The notes: generated by a model from the sequence alone, not told the origin. Positions 16,336-24,679 are shown, numbered from the stretch's first letter. The stretch: DNA of 64,000 bases from JAIQFF01 sp963788505 (GCA_963788505.1 CAWBGY010000009.1:744001-808000); one strand, 5' to 3'. Made by a program: numbers and translations.

Positions 16336-17106
16336 TTGAAAATACTGGTCTGCATGAAACAGGTGCCGCAGAAAGATGCGCCGCTCAAATTGAACGAGTC
16401 CGGTACCTGGATCCGCGAAGACGTGTCGTACGAAGTCAATGAACCGGACGCCTTCGCCCTGGAAGAGGCGTTGCGTCAAAAAGAGAAGCACAGCGGCGAA
16501 GTCGTGGTCGTTACGGCCGGTCCGGCGCGTGCCCAGCAGGTGTTACGCGAGGCCCTGGCCAAGGGCGCGGACCGCGCCATTCACCTTGAAGACAGCGCCT
16601 TCGTCGGTCTGGATGCGTCGAACACTGCCCGCGCCCTGGCCGCTGCGATCAAAGACGAACAATTTGACCTCATCTTCACCGGCCTGCAGTCCGACGATTA
16701 CGGCTATGCCCAAACCGGCGTAGTGCTGGCCGAATTGCTGGGCTGGCCGCACGCCACCATCATCATGCAAATCGAAAAAACCGGCGGGGGTATCCGAGTC
16801 AAGCGCGAACTCGAAGCCGGCTATTTTCAGTTCGTGGATATGCCTCTGCCGGCTGTGCTCACCATCCAGTCCGGCATCAACAAATTGCGCTACGCCACGC
16901 TGATCGGCATCAAACAGGCGAAAAACAAGCCGCTGCGCAAGGTGACACTGGCCGAAGTCCAGCCGGCGATCGGCGCCAACCTGCAGAAAATCGAACGCCT
17001 GTATATTCCGCAGAAAACGAAAAACACCGAATTTCTGGAAGGCCCCCCAGGCGAAGTTGCAAAGAAGCTGGTAGAGAAATTACGAAACGAAGTGCGAGTC
17101 CTGTAA
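16336..17106 (+). CDS. etfB: Electron transfer flavoprotein beta subunit
   Basis: 256 residues starting at a TTG (MKILVCMKQVPQKDAPLKLN). GGAAGGAG at 16321-16328 is well placed and decides this start. The AMP/FAD-binding fold of the ETF/FixA family is seen in VVVVTAGPARAQQVLREALAKGADRAIHL, FDLIFTGLQSDDYGYAQTGVVLAELLGWP and the C-terminal KAKNKPL-like segment (KQAKNKPLRKVTLAEV). With EtfA it takes electrons from acyl-CoA or other flavin dehydrogenases. It heads a three-gene cassette. Confidence 0.95.
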   Translation: MKILVCMKQVPQKDAPLKLNESGTWIREDVSYEVNEPDAFALEEALRQKEKHSGEVVVVTAGPARAQQVLREALAKGADRAIHLEDSAFVGLDASNTARALAAAIKDEQFDLIFTGLQSDDYGYAQTGVVLAELLGWPHATIIMQIEKTGGGIRVKRELEAGYFQFVDMPLPAVLTIQSGINKLRYATLIGIKQAKNKPLRKVTLAEVQPAIGANLQKIERLYIPQKTKNTEFLEGPPGEVAKKLVEKLRNEVRVL

Positions 17107-17111
17107 ATCAC

Positions 17112-17139
17112 TGAGAACCGAGAACTCAAATCTGGGAAC
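17112..17139. repeat. Degenerate heptamer tandem repeat, etfB-etfA spacer
   Basis: Four units of 7 bp (YGAGAAC, YGAGAAC, TCAAATC, TGGGAAC) begin six bases after the etfB stop codon. It belongs to the same period-7 family as the atp spacers. Confidence 0.5.
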
Positions 17140-17188
17140 TGTTTTTTCTAGAAATCACCCGCCCAGATCTGTACCCGAGACGAAAAAC

Positions 17189-18184
17189 ATGCCTGATTCC
17201 ATCCTCGTCATCGTCGAACAACGTGAAGGAAAGCTGAACCGCGTTTCGTGGGAGACCGTTGCCGCCGGGCAGGCCCTGGCCGCCGAAACCGGCTGGACGC
17301 TCGAAGCGGCGGTAGCCGGAAGCGGAGTTACAGCCTTTGCCAACGAAGTTGCGGGCAAAAAGGTCGCGAAGGTCTACGCTCTTGAGTCCGCGAAACTCGA
17401 ACCCTATACGCCCGACGCCTTCACGGCCGCGCTGAAGCAATTCATCGCATCCAAGCAGCCCAGACTGGTGCTCATGCCGCACACCTATCAGGTGCGGGAT
17501 TTTGTGCCCAAGCTGGCCACTGCCATGGAGCGCACCGCGATCAGCGACTGCATCGGATACAAGAAGGATGGAGACAAACTGCTCTTTACCCGCCAGATGT
17601 TTCAAGGCAAGCTGGCCGCCGACGTAAGCTTTACCTGCGACGCCCCGTGGTTCGTCACCTTCCAGAACGGAGCTTTTCGCGGGGACAAGGTCGAATCCGG
17701 CGCCGCCGCCGCGCCCGTCGAAACCGTCAACGTCGAAATCACCGACGAAGTTATCCGCAACAAACCGCAGGAAGTCTTCAAGGAAGCCAAGCAGGCGGTG
17801 GACTTGACCCAGGCCGAAATCATCGTGTCGGTCGGTCGCGGAATCAAAGAGCAGAAAAACATCGAACTGGCCAAACAGCTGGCCGACGCACTCGGGGGCG
17901 AACTGGCAGCGTCGCGTCCCATCTGCGACTCGGGATGGCTCCCCATGGACCGCCAGATCGGGTCATCGGGGCAAACGGTTGCGCCCAAGCTGTATCTGGC
18001 GTTGGGCATCAGCGGCGCTATCCAGCACATCGTCGGCATGAAGGGCGCGCGCACCATCATCGCGATCAACAAAGATTCGGAAGCGCCGATTTTCGAGATT
18101 GCAGATTTTGCCGTGGTAGGAAATCTGTTCGACATCGTGCCGCCGTTGATCGAGGAAGTGAAAAAAGCCAAGGCGGGAACGTAA
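17189..18184 (+). CDS. etfA: Electron transfer flavoprotein alpha subunit
   Basis: 331 residues. The N-terminal domain (ILVIVEQREGKLNRVSWETVAAGQ) is typical of EtfA/FixB. The C-terminal FAD domain has IIVSVGRGIKEQKNIELAKQLAD, then SRPICDSGWLPMDRQIGSSGQTV and LYLALGISGAIQHIVGMKGARTIIAINKDSEAPIF, which are the signature flavin-binding segments. Together with EtfB it forms a soluble heterodimer carrying one FAD and one AMP. It delivers electrons to the ETF-quinone oxidoreductase encoded next. The spacer before it contains a heptamer repeat. Confidence 0.96.
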   Translation: MPDSILVIVEQREGKLNRVSWETVAAGQALAAETGWTLEAAVAGSGVTAFANEVAGKKVAKVYALESAKLEPYTPDAFTAALKQFIASKQPRLVLMPHTYQVRDFVPKLATAMERTAISDCIGYKKDGDKLLFTRQMFQGKLAADVSFTCDAPWFVTFQNGAFRGDKVESGAAAAPVETVNVEITDEVIRNKPQEVFKEAKQAVDLTQAEIIVSVGRGIKEQKNIELAKQLADALGGELAASRPICDSGWLPMDRQIGSSGQTVAPKLYLALGISGAIQHIVGMKGARTIIAINKDSEAPIFEIADFAVVGNLFDIVPPLIEEVKKAKAGT

Positions 18185-18190
18185 AATCCG

Positions 18191-18265
18191 CCACGGATTA
18201 ACACGGATTTGCACGGATCAAATCCTCGGTTTGTTTTATCCGTGACAATCCGTGTGAATCTGTGG
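18191..18265. repeat. CACGGAT inverted repeat, etfA - ETF-QO spacer
   Basis: The left arm, 18191-18218, has three CACGGAT units every 10 bp. The right arm, 18238-18265, is its imperfect reverse complement (ATCCGTG, ATCCGTG, ATCTGTG). The loop is about 19 bp. It could fold into a long hairpin between etfA and the oxidoreductase gene and damp read-through. There is no poly-T run. Confidence 0.65.
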
Positions 18266-18278
18266 CCCAGTCTTATAT

Positions 18279-19994
18279 ATGTTAGTTTTCCGCAAACCGC
18301 TCCCCAACATCGACCGTCCCCAGATGCCCGCCGATGTGGTCATCGTCGGCGGCGGCCCGGCGGGCATGGCTTGCGCCCTGCGCCTCTCGCAGCTTATTGA
18401 CCGGCACAACGCGAACAATCCTGACTCGCAGCTCAGCAAGGAAAATATTTACGTGCTCGAAAAAGCCCGCGAGGTCGGCCAGCACTGTCTCTCTGGAGCG
18501 CTGCTTGATCCCCGCTCCATGCGCGAACTTCTTCCCGGCTTCGAGAAGGAAGCGCCGCTCGACGCTGAAGTGACAAAAGAGGCGGTCTACTTCCTCACCC
18601 GGAAAGGCAAATTCAAGTTTCCCATCACGCCGCCGCCCCTGCGCGATCATGGCAACTACGTCATCTCGCTCAACCGCTTTGTGAAGTGGCTGGGCGGCAA
18701 GGTGGAAGAAACCGGGATCACGATTTTCACCGGCTTTGCCGGATCGGAACTGCTGCTGGATGGCGATCGTGTCACCGGCGTCCGCACCGATGACAAGGGC
18801 GTGGACAAGCAGAACCAGCCAAAGTCGAACTTCGAACCGGGCTATGACTTGCAAGCCAAGGTGGTCATTCTTGCCGAAGGCACTCGCGGCTCGCTCACCA
18901 AGCAGCTCATCGCGCGTTTCGCCCTCGACCGCGATCGCAACCCTCAGACCTACGGACAGGGCATCAAGGAACTCTGGGAAGTTCCCGCCGGCCGCATCGC
19001 GCCCGGCGAAGTCGTCTACACCATGGGCTGGCCGCTGACCACCAAGGAATACGGCGGCGCCTGGATTTACGGCGGAAAAGACAATGTGGTCTCGCTGGGC
19101 TTCGTGGTCGGGCTCGACTATCCCGACCCGCGTCTCGACCCTCAGCGCGTGTTGCAGGAGTTCAAGAAGCACCCGTTCGTCGCCCGGCTTCTCGACGGCG
19201 GCAAGATGATCCGCTACGGAGCCAAATCCCTGCCTTACGGCGGCTGGTGGTCGGTTCCGCCGCTGGCCGGCAACGGCTGGATGATCCTTGGCGACTCCGC
19301 CGGCTTGCTGAATTCGCAGCGCCTGAAGGGAATTCATCTCGCCATCAAGAGCGGCATGCTGGCCGCGGAGACCGCATTCGAGGCGCTGAAGAAAGACGAT
19401 TTCTCCGCCGCCAGCTTGAGCGATTTTCAGCGGCGAGTGGAATCGAGCTGGATCAAAGACGAGCTCTGGAAAGTCCGCAACTTTCACCAGGGCTTCGAGC
19501 ATGGTTTCTGGCGGGGCATGATCAACGCCGGCCTGCAGCAGTTCACCGGCGGACGCGGCTTGCGCAATCGCTACCCTTCAACCGCGGGATACCAGCGCCT
19601 GAAGAAACTCGCCGAACTGCCCGCGGATGGCGGTGACGAAGCCCATCTTCTCGGTCCCGCGAAAGGTGACGGCAAGCTGACCTTTGACAAGCTCACCGAC
19701 CTCTACCACTCCGGCACAAAGCACGAAGAAGACCAGCCCGCGCACCTCGTGATTCACGATACCGACGTTTGCAACACGCGCTGCATAAAAGAATTTGGCA
19801 GCCCGTGCCAGAATTTCTGCCCGGCGAACGTGTACGAAATGGTGGACGACGCTACTCAGCCCAACGGCAAGCGCATCAGCCTGAACCCGTCGAATTGCGT
19901 ACACTGCAAGACCTGCGACATCGCCGACCCCTACCAGATCATCACCTGGGTGCCGCCGGAAGGCGGCGGCGGACCAAATTACGACGGGATGTAG
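18279..19994 (+). CDS. Electron transfer flavoprotein-ubiquinone oxidoreductase
   Basis: 571 residues. The dinucleotide fold near the start reads VVIVGGGPAGMACALRLSQL (about residues 20-40). GWMILGDSAGLLNSQRLKGIH is the second FAD contact, with a long substrate/membrane domain between. The C-terminus carries a 4Fe-4S ferredoxin-like site: CNTRC, CQNFC and CVHCKTCD, followed by the conserved WVPPEGGGGPNYDGM. It oxidises reduced ETF and reduces quinone at the membrane, equivalent to FixC plus FixX in one chain. It follows etfA after a CACGGAT inverted repeat. Confidence 0.96.
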   Translation: MLVFRKPLPNIDRPQMPADVVIVGGGPAGMACALRLSQLIDRHNANNPDSQLSKENIYVLEKAREVGQHCLSGALLDPRSMRELLPGFEKEAPLDAEVTKEAVYFLTRKGKFKFPITPPPLRDHGNYVISLNRFVKWLGGKVEETGITIFTGFAGSELLLDGDRVTGVRTDDKGVDKQNQPKSNFEPGYDLQAKVVILAEGTRGSLTKQLIARFALDRDRNPQTYGQGIKELWEVPAGRIAPGEVVYTMGWPLTTKEYGGAWIYGGKDNVVSLGFVVGLDYPDPRLDPQRVLQEFKKHPFVARLLDGGKMIRYGAKSLPYGGWWSVPPLAGNGWMILGDSAGLLNSQRLKGIHLAIKSGMLAAETAFEALKKDDFSAASLSDFQRRVESSWIKDELWKVRNFHQGFEHGFWRGMINAGLQQFTGGRGLRNRYPSTAGYQRLKKLAELPADGGDEAHLLGPAKGDGKLTFDKLTDLYHSGTKHEEDQPAHLVIHDTDVCNTRCIKEFGSPCQNFCPANVYEMVDDATQPNGKRISLNPSNCVHCKTCDIADPYQIITWVPPEGGGGPNYDGM

Positions 19995-20013
19995 TGCGCC
20001 AGGGTCCGTGTGG

Positions 20014-20034
20014 GGACGGGTCTCTGACCCGTCC
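20014..20034. terminator. Hairpin downstream of ETF-QO gene
   Basis: Perfect 9-bp stem (GGACGGGTC / GACCCGTCC) with a 3-base loop, 20 bp after the ETF-QO stop. There is no T-run, so it is either a weak terminator or a copy of an intergenic hairpin repeat. Confidence 0.45.
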
Positions 20035-20076
20035 AGTCGAGCGCAACTCGACAAGCTGTTGAACTACAGGACAACG

Positions 20077-20484
20077 CTAAACCGCCCAATTCTGCAGCTT
20101 CAGACCACGCACTCGCCGGAACTCTCTTTCGTTGTTGGTGACCAGCGTCAACCCAGACGCCACCGCGTGGGCGGCAATCCAGAGATCGTTGTTTCCGATC
20201 ATCTCACCCTTCGCTGCCAGTTCCGCGCGGATTGTGCCGTAGGCTTCCGCCGCGGCTTCCGGCAGCGGGAGGGCGGGCAACCAGTGGGCCAGTTCACGCA
20301 ACTTCTCCAGTGCGGCCTCCCGCTGCGTGCTCTTCGCCGCCCCGTAGATCAGCTCTCCATAGGTGATGACCGAGAGCGCAGCTTCGCCGGGACGGAGCCT
20401 GCGGAACCGTCGCAAAACCGCTTCTGGCCTTTCCTGACGGATGTAAATGCAAATATTCGTGTCCAGCAGAAAGCGCGGCTCCAC
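20077..20484 (-). CDS. vapC: VapC-type PIN-domain toxin ribonuclease
   Basis: 135 residues. The PIN acidic residues are present: Asp8 in FLLDTNICIY, Glu44 in SVITYGELIYGA, Asp100 in IGNNDLWIAAHA, and further acidic residues near LVTNNEREFRRV. It should be a magnesium-dependent RNase that inhibits translation when freed from its antitoxin. Its ATG directly abuts the stop codon of vapB, so the two are co-translated. The orientation is opposite to the surrounding etf and GDSL genes, suggesting an independently acquired module. Confidence 0.93.
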   Translation of the reverse strand: MEPRFLLDTNICIYIRQERPEAVLRRFRRLRPGEAALSVITYGELIYGAAKSTQREAALEKLRELAHWLPALPLPEAAAEAYGTIRAELAAKGEMIGNNDLWIAAHAVASGLTLVTNNEREFRRVRGLKLQNWAV

Positions 20485-20712
20485 CTAAAGCCCCTTGCGC
20501 TTCTGGGGATAATCTTTTCGGCGGTCAACCTCAATGTCCTCCGGCAATCCAGCCAGCAGATCGAAGGCGCGCGCCATGGTCCCCTCCTTCTCTAGCAAGA
20601 CGATCTCTTTTCCCCGGCGGAAAATCTCGACTTCTTTGCTCTTTACGCGGAACTGCTTCGGCAGCCTCACTGCCTGGCTGTTTCCCGAGCGGAATACCTT
20701 CGCCGTGCCCAT
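20485..20712 (-). CDS. vapB: VapB-type antitoxin (AbrB/MazE-like)
   Basis: 75 residues from ATG 20712 (MGTAKVFRSGNSQAVRLPKQF), with GGGAGG upstream; a longer frame adds 14 unlikely residues. The N-terminal swapped-hairpin DNA-binding domain (SGNSQAVRLPKQFRV, then EVEIFRRGKEIVLLE) is typical of VapB. The C-terminal tail LLAGLPEDIEVDRR should wrap the toxin. It likely autorepresses by binding the palindromes just upstream. Confidence 0.92.
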   Translation of the reverse strand: MGTAKVFRSGNSQAVRLPKQFRVKSKEVEIFRRGKEIVLLEKEGTMARAFDLLAGLPEDIEVDRRKDYPQKRKGL

Positions 20713-20723
20713 GGCAGCCTCCC

Positions 20724-20751
20724 TGTATAATGTATATACATCAAGTATACA
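20724..20751. promoter_or_regulatory. Palindromic operator candidate of vapBC
   Basis: TGTATATACA at 20731-20740 is a perfect palindrome, nested in a wider one made by TGTATA at 20724 and TATACA at 20746-20751. It lies 12-39 bases upstream of vapB, where VapB-VapC autorepression sites are usual. The AT-rich stretch probably also contains the -10 box. Confidence 0.5.
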
Positions 20752-20859
20752 CATTGCCGAAAGCGAGCGAAAGCGTTAGTTTGGCTTGCGCCCTATTGCG
20801 CGGGGCCAAGAGAGAAAAATTCTCCAGGTTGGCCGATCTTTAGCAGGTTCAGGAATAAT

Positions 20860-21639
20860 ATGCATCTGATCGCACGTCGCTTTATCAATTTGGCATCCTT
20901 CGTCTGCCTTGCGCTCTGTGCCTCGGCCCAACAGCAACCCGCCATCCCACCCACCGGCTTCGCCGGCCTTGACCAGTACCGAGCCTCACGCATTGCGGTC
21001 TTCACTGACGATTACGGACAACTCGCCCGCTACCGCGACGCCAACGCTGCCCTGAAGGCGCCCGCGCCCGGCGAGAACCGGGTTGTCTTCTTCGGCGATT
21101 CCATCACCGACATCTGGAAGCTCGAAGACTCTTTTCCCGGCAAGCCATACCTCAACCGCGGCATTGGCGGGCAGACCACGCCGCAGATGCTGGTTCGCTT
21201 CCGCCAGGATGTGATCGACCTGCATCCCAAGGTGGTGGTCATTCTGGCCGGCACCAATGACATCGCGGGAAACACCGGCCCCATGCGCCTGGAAGACATC
21301 GAGGCTGACTATGCCTCAATGGCGGAGCTGGCGCGGGTCAATCACATCGCCGTGGTATTTTCCTCCGTCCTGCCGGTGCACAACTACACACCCAAGTCAC
21401 AGGATTTCTTCAAGCAGCGCTCGCCTGAGAAAATCCTGTCGCTCAACCGCTGGCTGAAGGACTATTGCGCCACCAACGGCCTGGTGTATCTGGATTACTT
21501 CGCCGCTATGGTGGACGACAAAGGCCTGCTGAAGGGCGACCTGGCGGACGACGGGCTGCATCCCAACGCCGTCGGGTTCAAGATCATGGCCCCGCTGGCG
21601 GAGGCGGCGATTGAGAAGGCGGTCGCGGCGAAACCTTAA
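20860..21639 (+). CDS. Secreted SGNH/GDSL-family hydrolase
   Basis: 259 residues with a signal peptide (ASFVCLALCASAQQ). The four SGNH blocks are present: VVFFGDSITDIW with the nucleophile Ser, NRGIGGQTTPQML with the Gly, VVILAGTNDIAG with the Asn, and DDGLHPNAVGF with the Asp-x-x-His pair. It should act in the periplasm or outside as an esterase, possibly on acylated polysaccharide. The natural substrate is not known. It stands alone between vapBC and moaA. Confidence 0.92.
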   Translation: MHLIARRFINLASFVCLALCASAQQQPAIPPTGFAGLDQYRASRIAVFTDDYGQLARYRDANAALKAPAPGENRVVFFGDSITDIWKLEDSFPGKPYLNRGIGGQTTPQMLVRFRQDVIDLHPKVVVILAGTNDIAGNTGPMRLEDIEADYASMAELARVNHIAVVFSSVLPVHNYTPKSQDFFKQRSPEKILSLNRWLKDYCATNGLVYLDYFAAMVDDKGLLKGDLADDGLHPNAVGFKIMAPLAEAAIEKAVAAKP

Positions 21640-21735
21640 TTTGACTCACCTGCTTGCCGCGCGCATCTATAATGTAAGTTGAGTTTCCGACCGCCCCAGC
21701 CTACGGGCATACCCTGGCTGCGGCGGCGAGGATGG

Positions 21736-21835
21736 TTTTCTTTGCGTCCTTTGCGGTATCTTCGCGCACTTTGTGGTTAAGAGAGCTTTTGACCCCAAAG
21801 ACCGCCAAGGATTCGCAAACGGTCGCAAAGAAAAG
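21736..21835. repeat. Inverted pair of TTTGCGGT-type arms upstream of moaA
   Basis: The left arm at 21736-21780 repeats TTTGCG and TTTGCGGT motifs about every 9 bp. The right arm at 21795-21835 holds the complement (ACCGCCAAGG, GGTCGCAAAG). Both arms are degenerate. They lie in the untranslated region before moaA. Confidence 0.6.
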
Positions 21836-21949
21836 CCAGCCCGAGGGTGCAGGTGGAAACGCCGGCGCCTCCCGGCTTCGCGAGAAGCCATTGGAAAGGA
21901 AACAGCTGCCGGGATTTTCCCGCCTGTCTGTCCCTTTCCCATTTGGCCC

Positions 21950-21976
21950 AACGACCAACGACCAACGACCAACGAC
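21950..21976. repeat. AACGACC heptamer repeat abutting moaA start
   Basis: Nearly four perfect AACGACC units run from 21950 to 21976 and end exactly at the GTG start codon of moaA at 21977. There is no ribosome-binding site in this stretch. Confidence 0.7.
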
Positions 21977-22966
21977 GTGCCCCTTACCGACAAATTCGGC
22001 CGCGCCATCACCGATCTCCGGATCTCGGTCACCGACCGCTGCAACTACAAGTGCGTGTACTGCCGCACCGGAAACGAGGGCGCGCTCTACGGCGATCTGG
22101 CTTTTGCTGACTATCTGCGCATGGCGCGCGTGCTCACAGGACTGGGAATCCAAAAGGTGCGCATTACCGGTGGAGAGCCGTTGCTGCGCAAGGGCGTGGT
22201 GAACTTTGTCCGCGAACTGGCCAAGTTACGCACTACCGACGGAGAGGAACTCGACATCGCCGTCACCACCAACGGCCATCTCCTGGCCGACATGGCGCAA
22301 CCGCTCAAGGATGCCGGGCTGCGCCGGGTTACCGTGAGCATGGACGCGGTCGATCCCGACCGCTTCGCGCGCATCACGCGCGTACCCGACGGATACGACA
22401 ACGTCCTGGCCGGCATCCGGGCATCCCGGCGTGCGGGCCTGTGGCCGGTGAAAGTCAATTGCGTGCTGATGCGCGGCTTTAACGAAGACCAGATCATCCC
22501 CTTCGGCATGTTCGCGCGCGAGGAAGGCGTAGTGGTTCGCTTTATCGAGTTCATGCCGCTGGAGGAAGAACGCACGTGGTCGCCGAATACCGTGGTGACG
22601 CTCGATGAAATTCTGCGCCGCATGGGCGAATACCGCCCGCTGGTGGAAATTCCGCACGCCCGCAGCGAAACCGCGCGCCGCTATCGCTTCGACGACGGCG
22701 TCGGCGAAATCGGCATCATCGCGCCCGTATCGCATCCCTTCTGCGGGCACTGCAGCCGCATTCGCATTACCTCCGACGGCAAGATTCGTACCTGCCTGTT
22801 CTCCATTTGGGACCACGATCTGCATGGCGAGATGCGCCGCGGCGCTTCCGACGAAGAATTAGGGGAGTTCATCCGTGGCGTGATCCAACGAAAAGAAGAG
22901 CGTCACCACATCGGCGAACCGGATTTTGTACCCGCCTCCAGAACCATGGTCCATATCGGGGGCTAG
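21977..22966 (+). CDS. moaA: GTP 3',8-cyclase MoaA, molybdenum cofactor synthesis
   Basis: 329 residues from a GTG at 21977 (MPLTDKFGRAITDLRIS), the family's normal length; upstream in-frame sequence is repeat DNA. The radical-SAM cluster is Cys22, Cys26 and Cys29 in DRCNYKCVYCR. The second 4Fe-4S site near the C-terminus is HPFCGHCSRIRITSDGKIRTC. The chain ends in Gly-Gly, the tail known to be needed for activity. It converts GTP to the cyclic intermediate of molybdopterin. The molybdoenzyme at 3 kb is a potential client. No other moa gene lies here. Confidence 0.95.
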   Translation: MPLTDKFGRAITDLRISVTDRCNYKCVYCRTGNEGALYGDLAFADYLRMARVLTGLGIQKVRITGGEPLLRKGVVNFVRELAKLRTTDGEELDIAVTTNGHLLADMAQPLKDAGLRRVTVSMDAVDPDRFARITRVPDGYDNVLAGIRASRRAGLWPVKVNCVLMRGFNEDQIIPFGMFAREEGVVVRFIEFMPLEEERTWSPNTVVTLDEILRRMGEYRPLVEIPHARSETARRYRFDDGVGEIGIIAPVSHPFCGHCSRIRITSDGKIRTCLFSIWDHDLHGEMRRGASDEELGEFIRGVIQRKEERHHIGEPDFVPASRTMVHIGG

Positions 22967-22995
22967 TCAAAATCGAAGCAGCTTTCCACAACTCT

Positions 22996-23192
22996 GTCAT
23001 CCCGAGCGCAGTCGAGGGACCTGTTTTCTGCCGGAACCAATTCCGGTCTTGGCAGGGATCGACGACGCCGGCAACGACAGGTCTTTCGACTCCGGCAAGG
23101 AACTCGCAAGCGAGTTCCTTCCCTCCGCTCAAGATGACAGGGGTGGAATTGGTTCACGTCGTCAAGAGGGTGAGGTCTCCGCTCAAGATGAC
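22996..23192. repeat. GTCATCCYGAGCG inverted repeats downstream of moaA
   Basis: GTCATCCCGAGCG at 22996 is answered by CGCTCAAGATGAC at 23126-23138 and again at 23180-23192. A related copy (GTCATCCTGAGCG) is at 48572. The segment between moaA and the DUF1906 gene is otherwise non-coding. Confidence 0.6.
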
Positions 23193-23260
23193 AGCGTGGA
23201 ACAGGATCGATCTCCAGAGATGTTCGATTCTAGAGGGCGGGACCAAGTAACATCGACAGC

Positions 23261-24109
23261 ATGATACGAGTTGCTTGGATGCTGCTGGCAACGGTCGTGA
23301 TGAGCCCGGTTCTTTGCCACGGTGCGAACAGGGCATCGCAGAAACCTCCCACCTACCTGGGTTTCGACCGCAACGACTATCCGGGAGACGCGAACCTGAA
23401 ACTGCTCCGTCAGACGTTTTCCTACGCCGGTTTCTGGCTTAACCTTCCTCCTGGCGAAAGGACCAACACCTGGGCCGGCAAGCGGCAGACCGTGCAATCG
23501 GCCGGCTTTGGATTTCTGGTGCTCTTCAACGGAAGGCGCTTCGCCCGATTAAAAACACTTGCCAATGCCGCCAGGCTGGGCAAATCCGATGCCCAGATTG
23601 CCGTCGCCTCCGCGCGGCGAGAAGGATTTCCCTCGGGAACGATCATCTTTCTCGACCAGGAAGAGGGAGGCCGGATGCTGCCCGCGCAGAAAGCGTACAT
23701 CTACGCCTGGGTCGACGGCGTAGCCGCGGCCGGTTTCCGCGCCGGCATCTACTGCTCCGGTATCGCGGCGAAAGAAGCAGGTGGGTTGCCCATCGTTACC
23801 GCTGAGGATGTGCGTCGGAATTCGGGGGGGAGAAAGATCGCGTACTGGGTTGCGAACGATGCCTGCCCGCCTTCACCCGGATGCGCCTTCTCCGTGCCTC
23901 CGCCCAGCCCTGCCCGGAGCGGCATCGATTTCGCGTCAGTGTGGCAATTTGCTCAATCTCCGAAAAGACGAGACGTTGCCGCCGGCTGTCCCGCGAACTA
24001 CGACCGCAATGGAAGTTGCTATCCGCCGGGCGTCGATCCCGCCCGGCACTTGCACCTGGATCTAAACACGGCGGCCAGCGCCGATCCATCAGAGGGAAGA
24101 ACCCCCTGA
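23261..24109 (+). CDS. Secreted DUF1906 glycoside-hydrolase-like protein
   Basis: 282 residues with a signal peptide (MLLATVVMSPVLCHGA). The TIM-barrel-like core of the Rv2525c/DUF1906 family (related to GH25) is seen in TYLGFDRNDYPGD, FWLNLPPGERTNTWAG, GTIIFLDQEEGG with the acidic pair, FRAGIYCSGIAAKE and WQFAQSPKRRDV. Such proteins are proposed cell-wall or glycan hydrolases, though activity is rarely shown. The Cys-rich C-terminal part (ACPPSPGC, AGCPANYDRNGSCYPPG) suggests disulfides after export. It follows moaA after a repeat-rich spacer. Confidence 0.78.
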   Translation: MIRVAWMLLATVVMSPVLCHGANRASQKPPTYLGFDRNDYPGDANLKLLRQTFSYAGFWLNLPPGERTNTWAGKRQTVQSAGFGFLVLFNGRRFARLKTLANAARLGKSDAQIAVASARREGFPSGTIIFLDQEEGGRMLPAQKAYIYAWVDGVAAAGFRAGIYCSGIAAKEAGGLPIVTAEDVRRNSGGRKIAYWVANDACPPSPGCAFSVPPPSPARSGIDFASVWQFAQSPKRRDVAAGCPANYDRNGSCYPPGVDPARHLHLDLNTAASADPSEGRTP

Positions 24110-24165
24110 CGCTAATCACGGAAGCGTGGTGGTTCGGATTGGATTAGAATAACGACATACCCCCT

Positions 24166-24600
24166 ATGGCCGACCGCAGTTTCACCCTCGAAGAAGCCCA
24201 GAGCCTTCTGCCGGTTCTGGAGTCGCTCCTGCGCACTGCCATCGACGGCAAAAAACTGATCGAAGCCGTCGACGCCGAATTTCAGGAACTCGCTCACCGG
24301 GTCTTCCTCAGCGGAGGGCTGTTGGTGAACATCATTCAAGTGGCACGGCGCAAAGCCGAGCGCGAGAAGACCATCCAGCGCGTAAAAGACACGCTCGCCG
24401 AGATCGACTCTACCGGAGTCCAGGTGAAAGACCTCGACATCGGACTGCTGGACTTCCCCTGCCAGGTGGAAGGACGTACCGTGCTGCTCTGTTGGAAGCT
24501 TGGCGAAAAGGGAATTACTCACTGGCACGATACCCGGGAAGGCTTCGCCGGCCGCAAACCCATCGACGAGAAAATCGCGAAGGCAAAAAGGACAAACTAG
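24166..24600 (+). CDS. DUF2203 family protein
   Basis: 144 residues, cytoplasmic and mostly helical. The DUF2203 pattern is visible: FTLEEAQSLLPVLESLL at the start, a charged helix (AEREKTIQRVKDTLAEI), then TGVQVKDLDIGLLDFPCQVEGRTVLLCWKLGEKGITHWHDTREGFAGR with the conserved GLLDFP and HWH signatures. Function is not known. It sits between the DUF1906 gene and a convergent peptidase gene. Confidence 0.88.
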   Translation: MADRSFTLEEAQSLLPVLESLLRTAIDGKKLIEAVDAEFQELAHRVFLSGGLLVNIIQVARRKAEREKTIQRVKDTLAEIDSTGVQVKDLDIGLLDFPCQVEGRTVLLCWKLGEKGITHWHDTREGFAGRKPIDEKIAKAKRTN

Positions 24601-24605
24601 CAAGG

Positions 24606-24679
24606 CGGACGTCAGACCTCAGCAAGATTCCCGGCGGTTGATTCAGCCGAGGTCCGGCGGCTGAGGTCCGAGGGCTGAC
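24606..24679. repeat. Heptamer repeat with inverted arm, DUF2203 - peptidase junction
   Basis: Four 7-bp units (GAGGTCC, GGCGGCT, GAGGTCC, GAGGGCT) at 24649-24676. A partial complementary arm (CAGACCTCAGC) lies at 24613-24623. It occupies the whole convergent spacer, so it could form a bidirectional stop hairpin. Confidence 0.55.
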
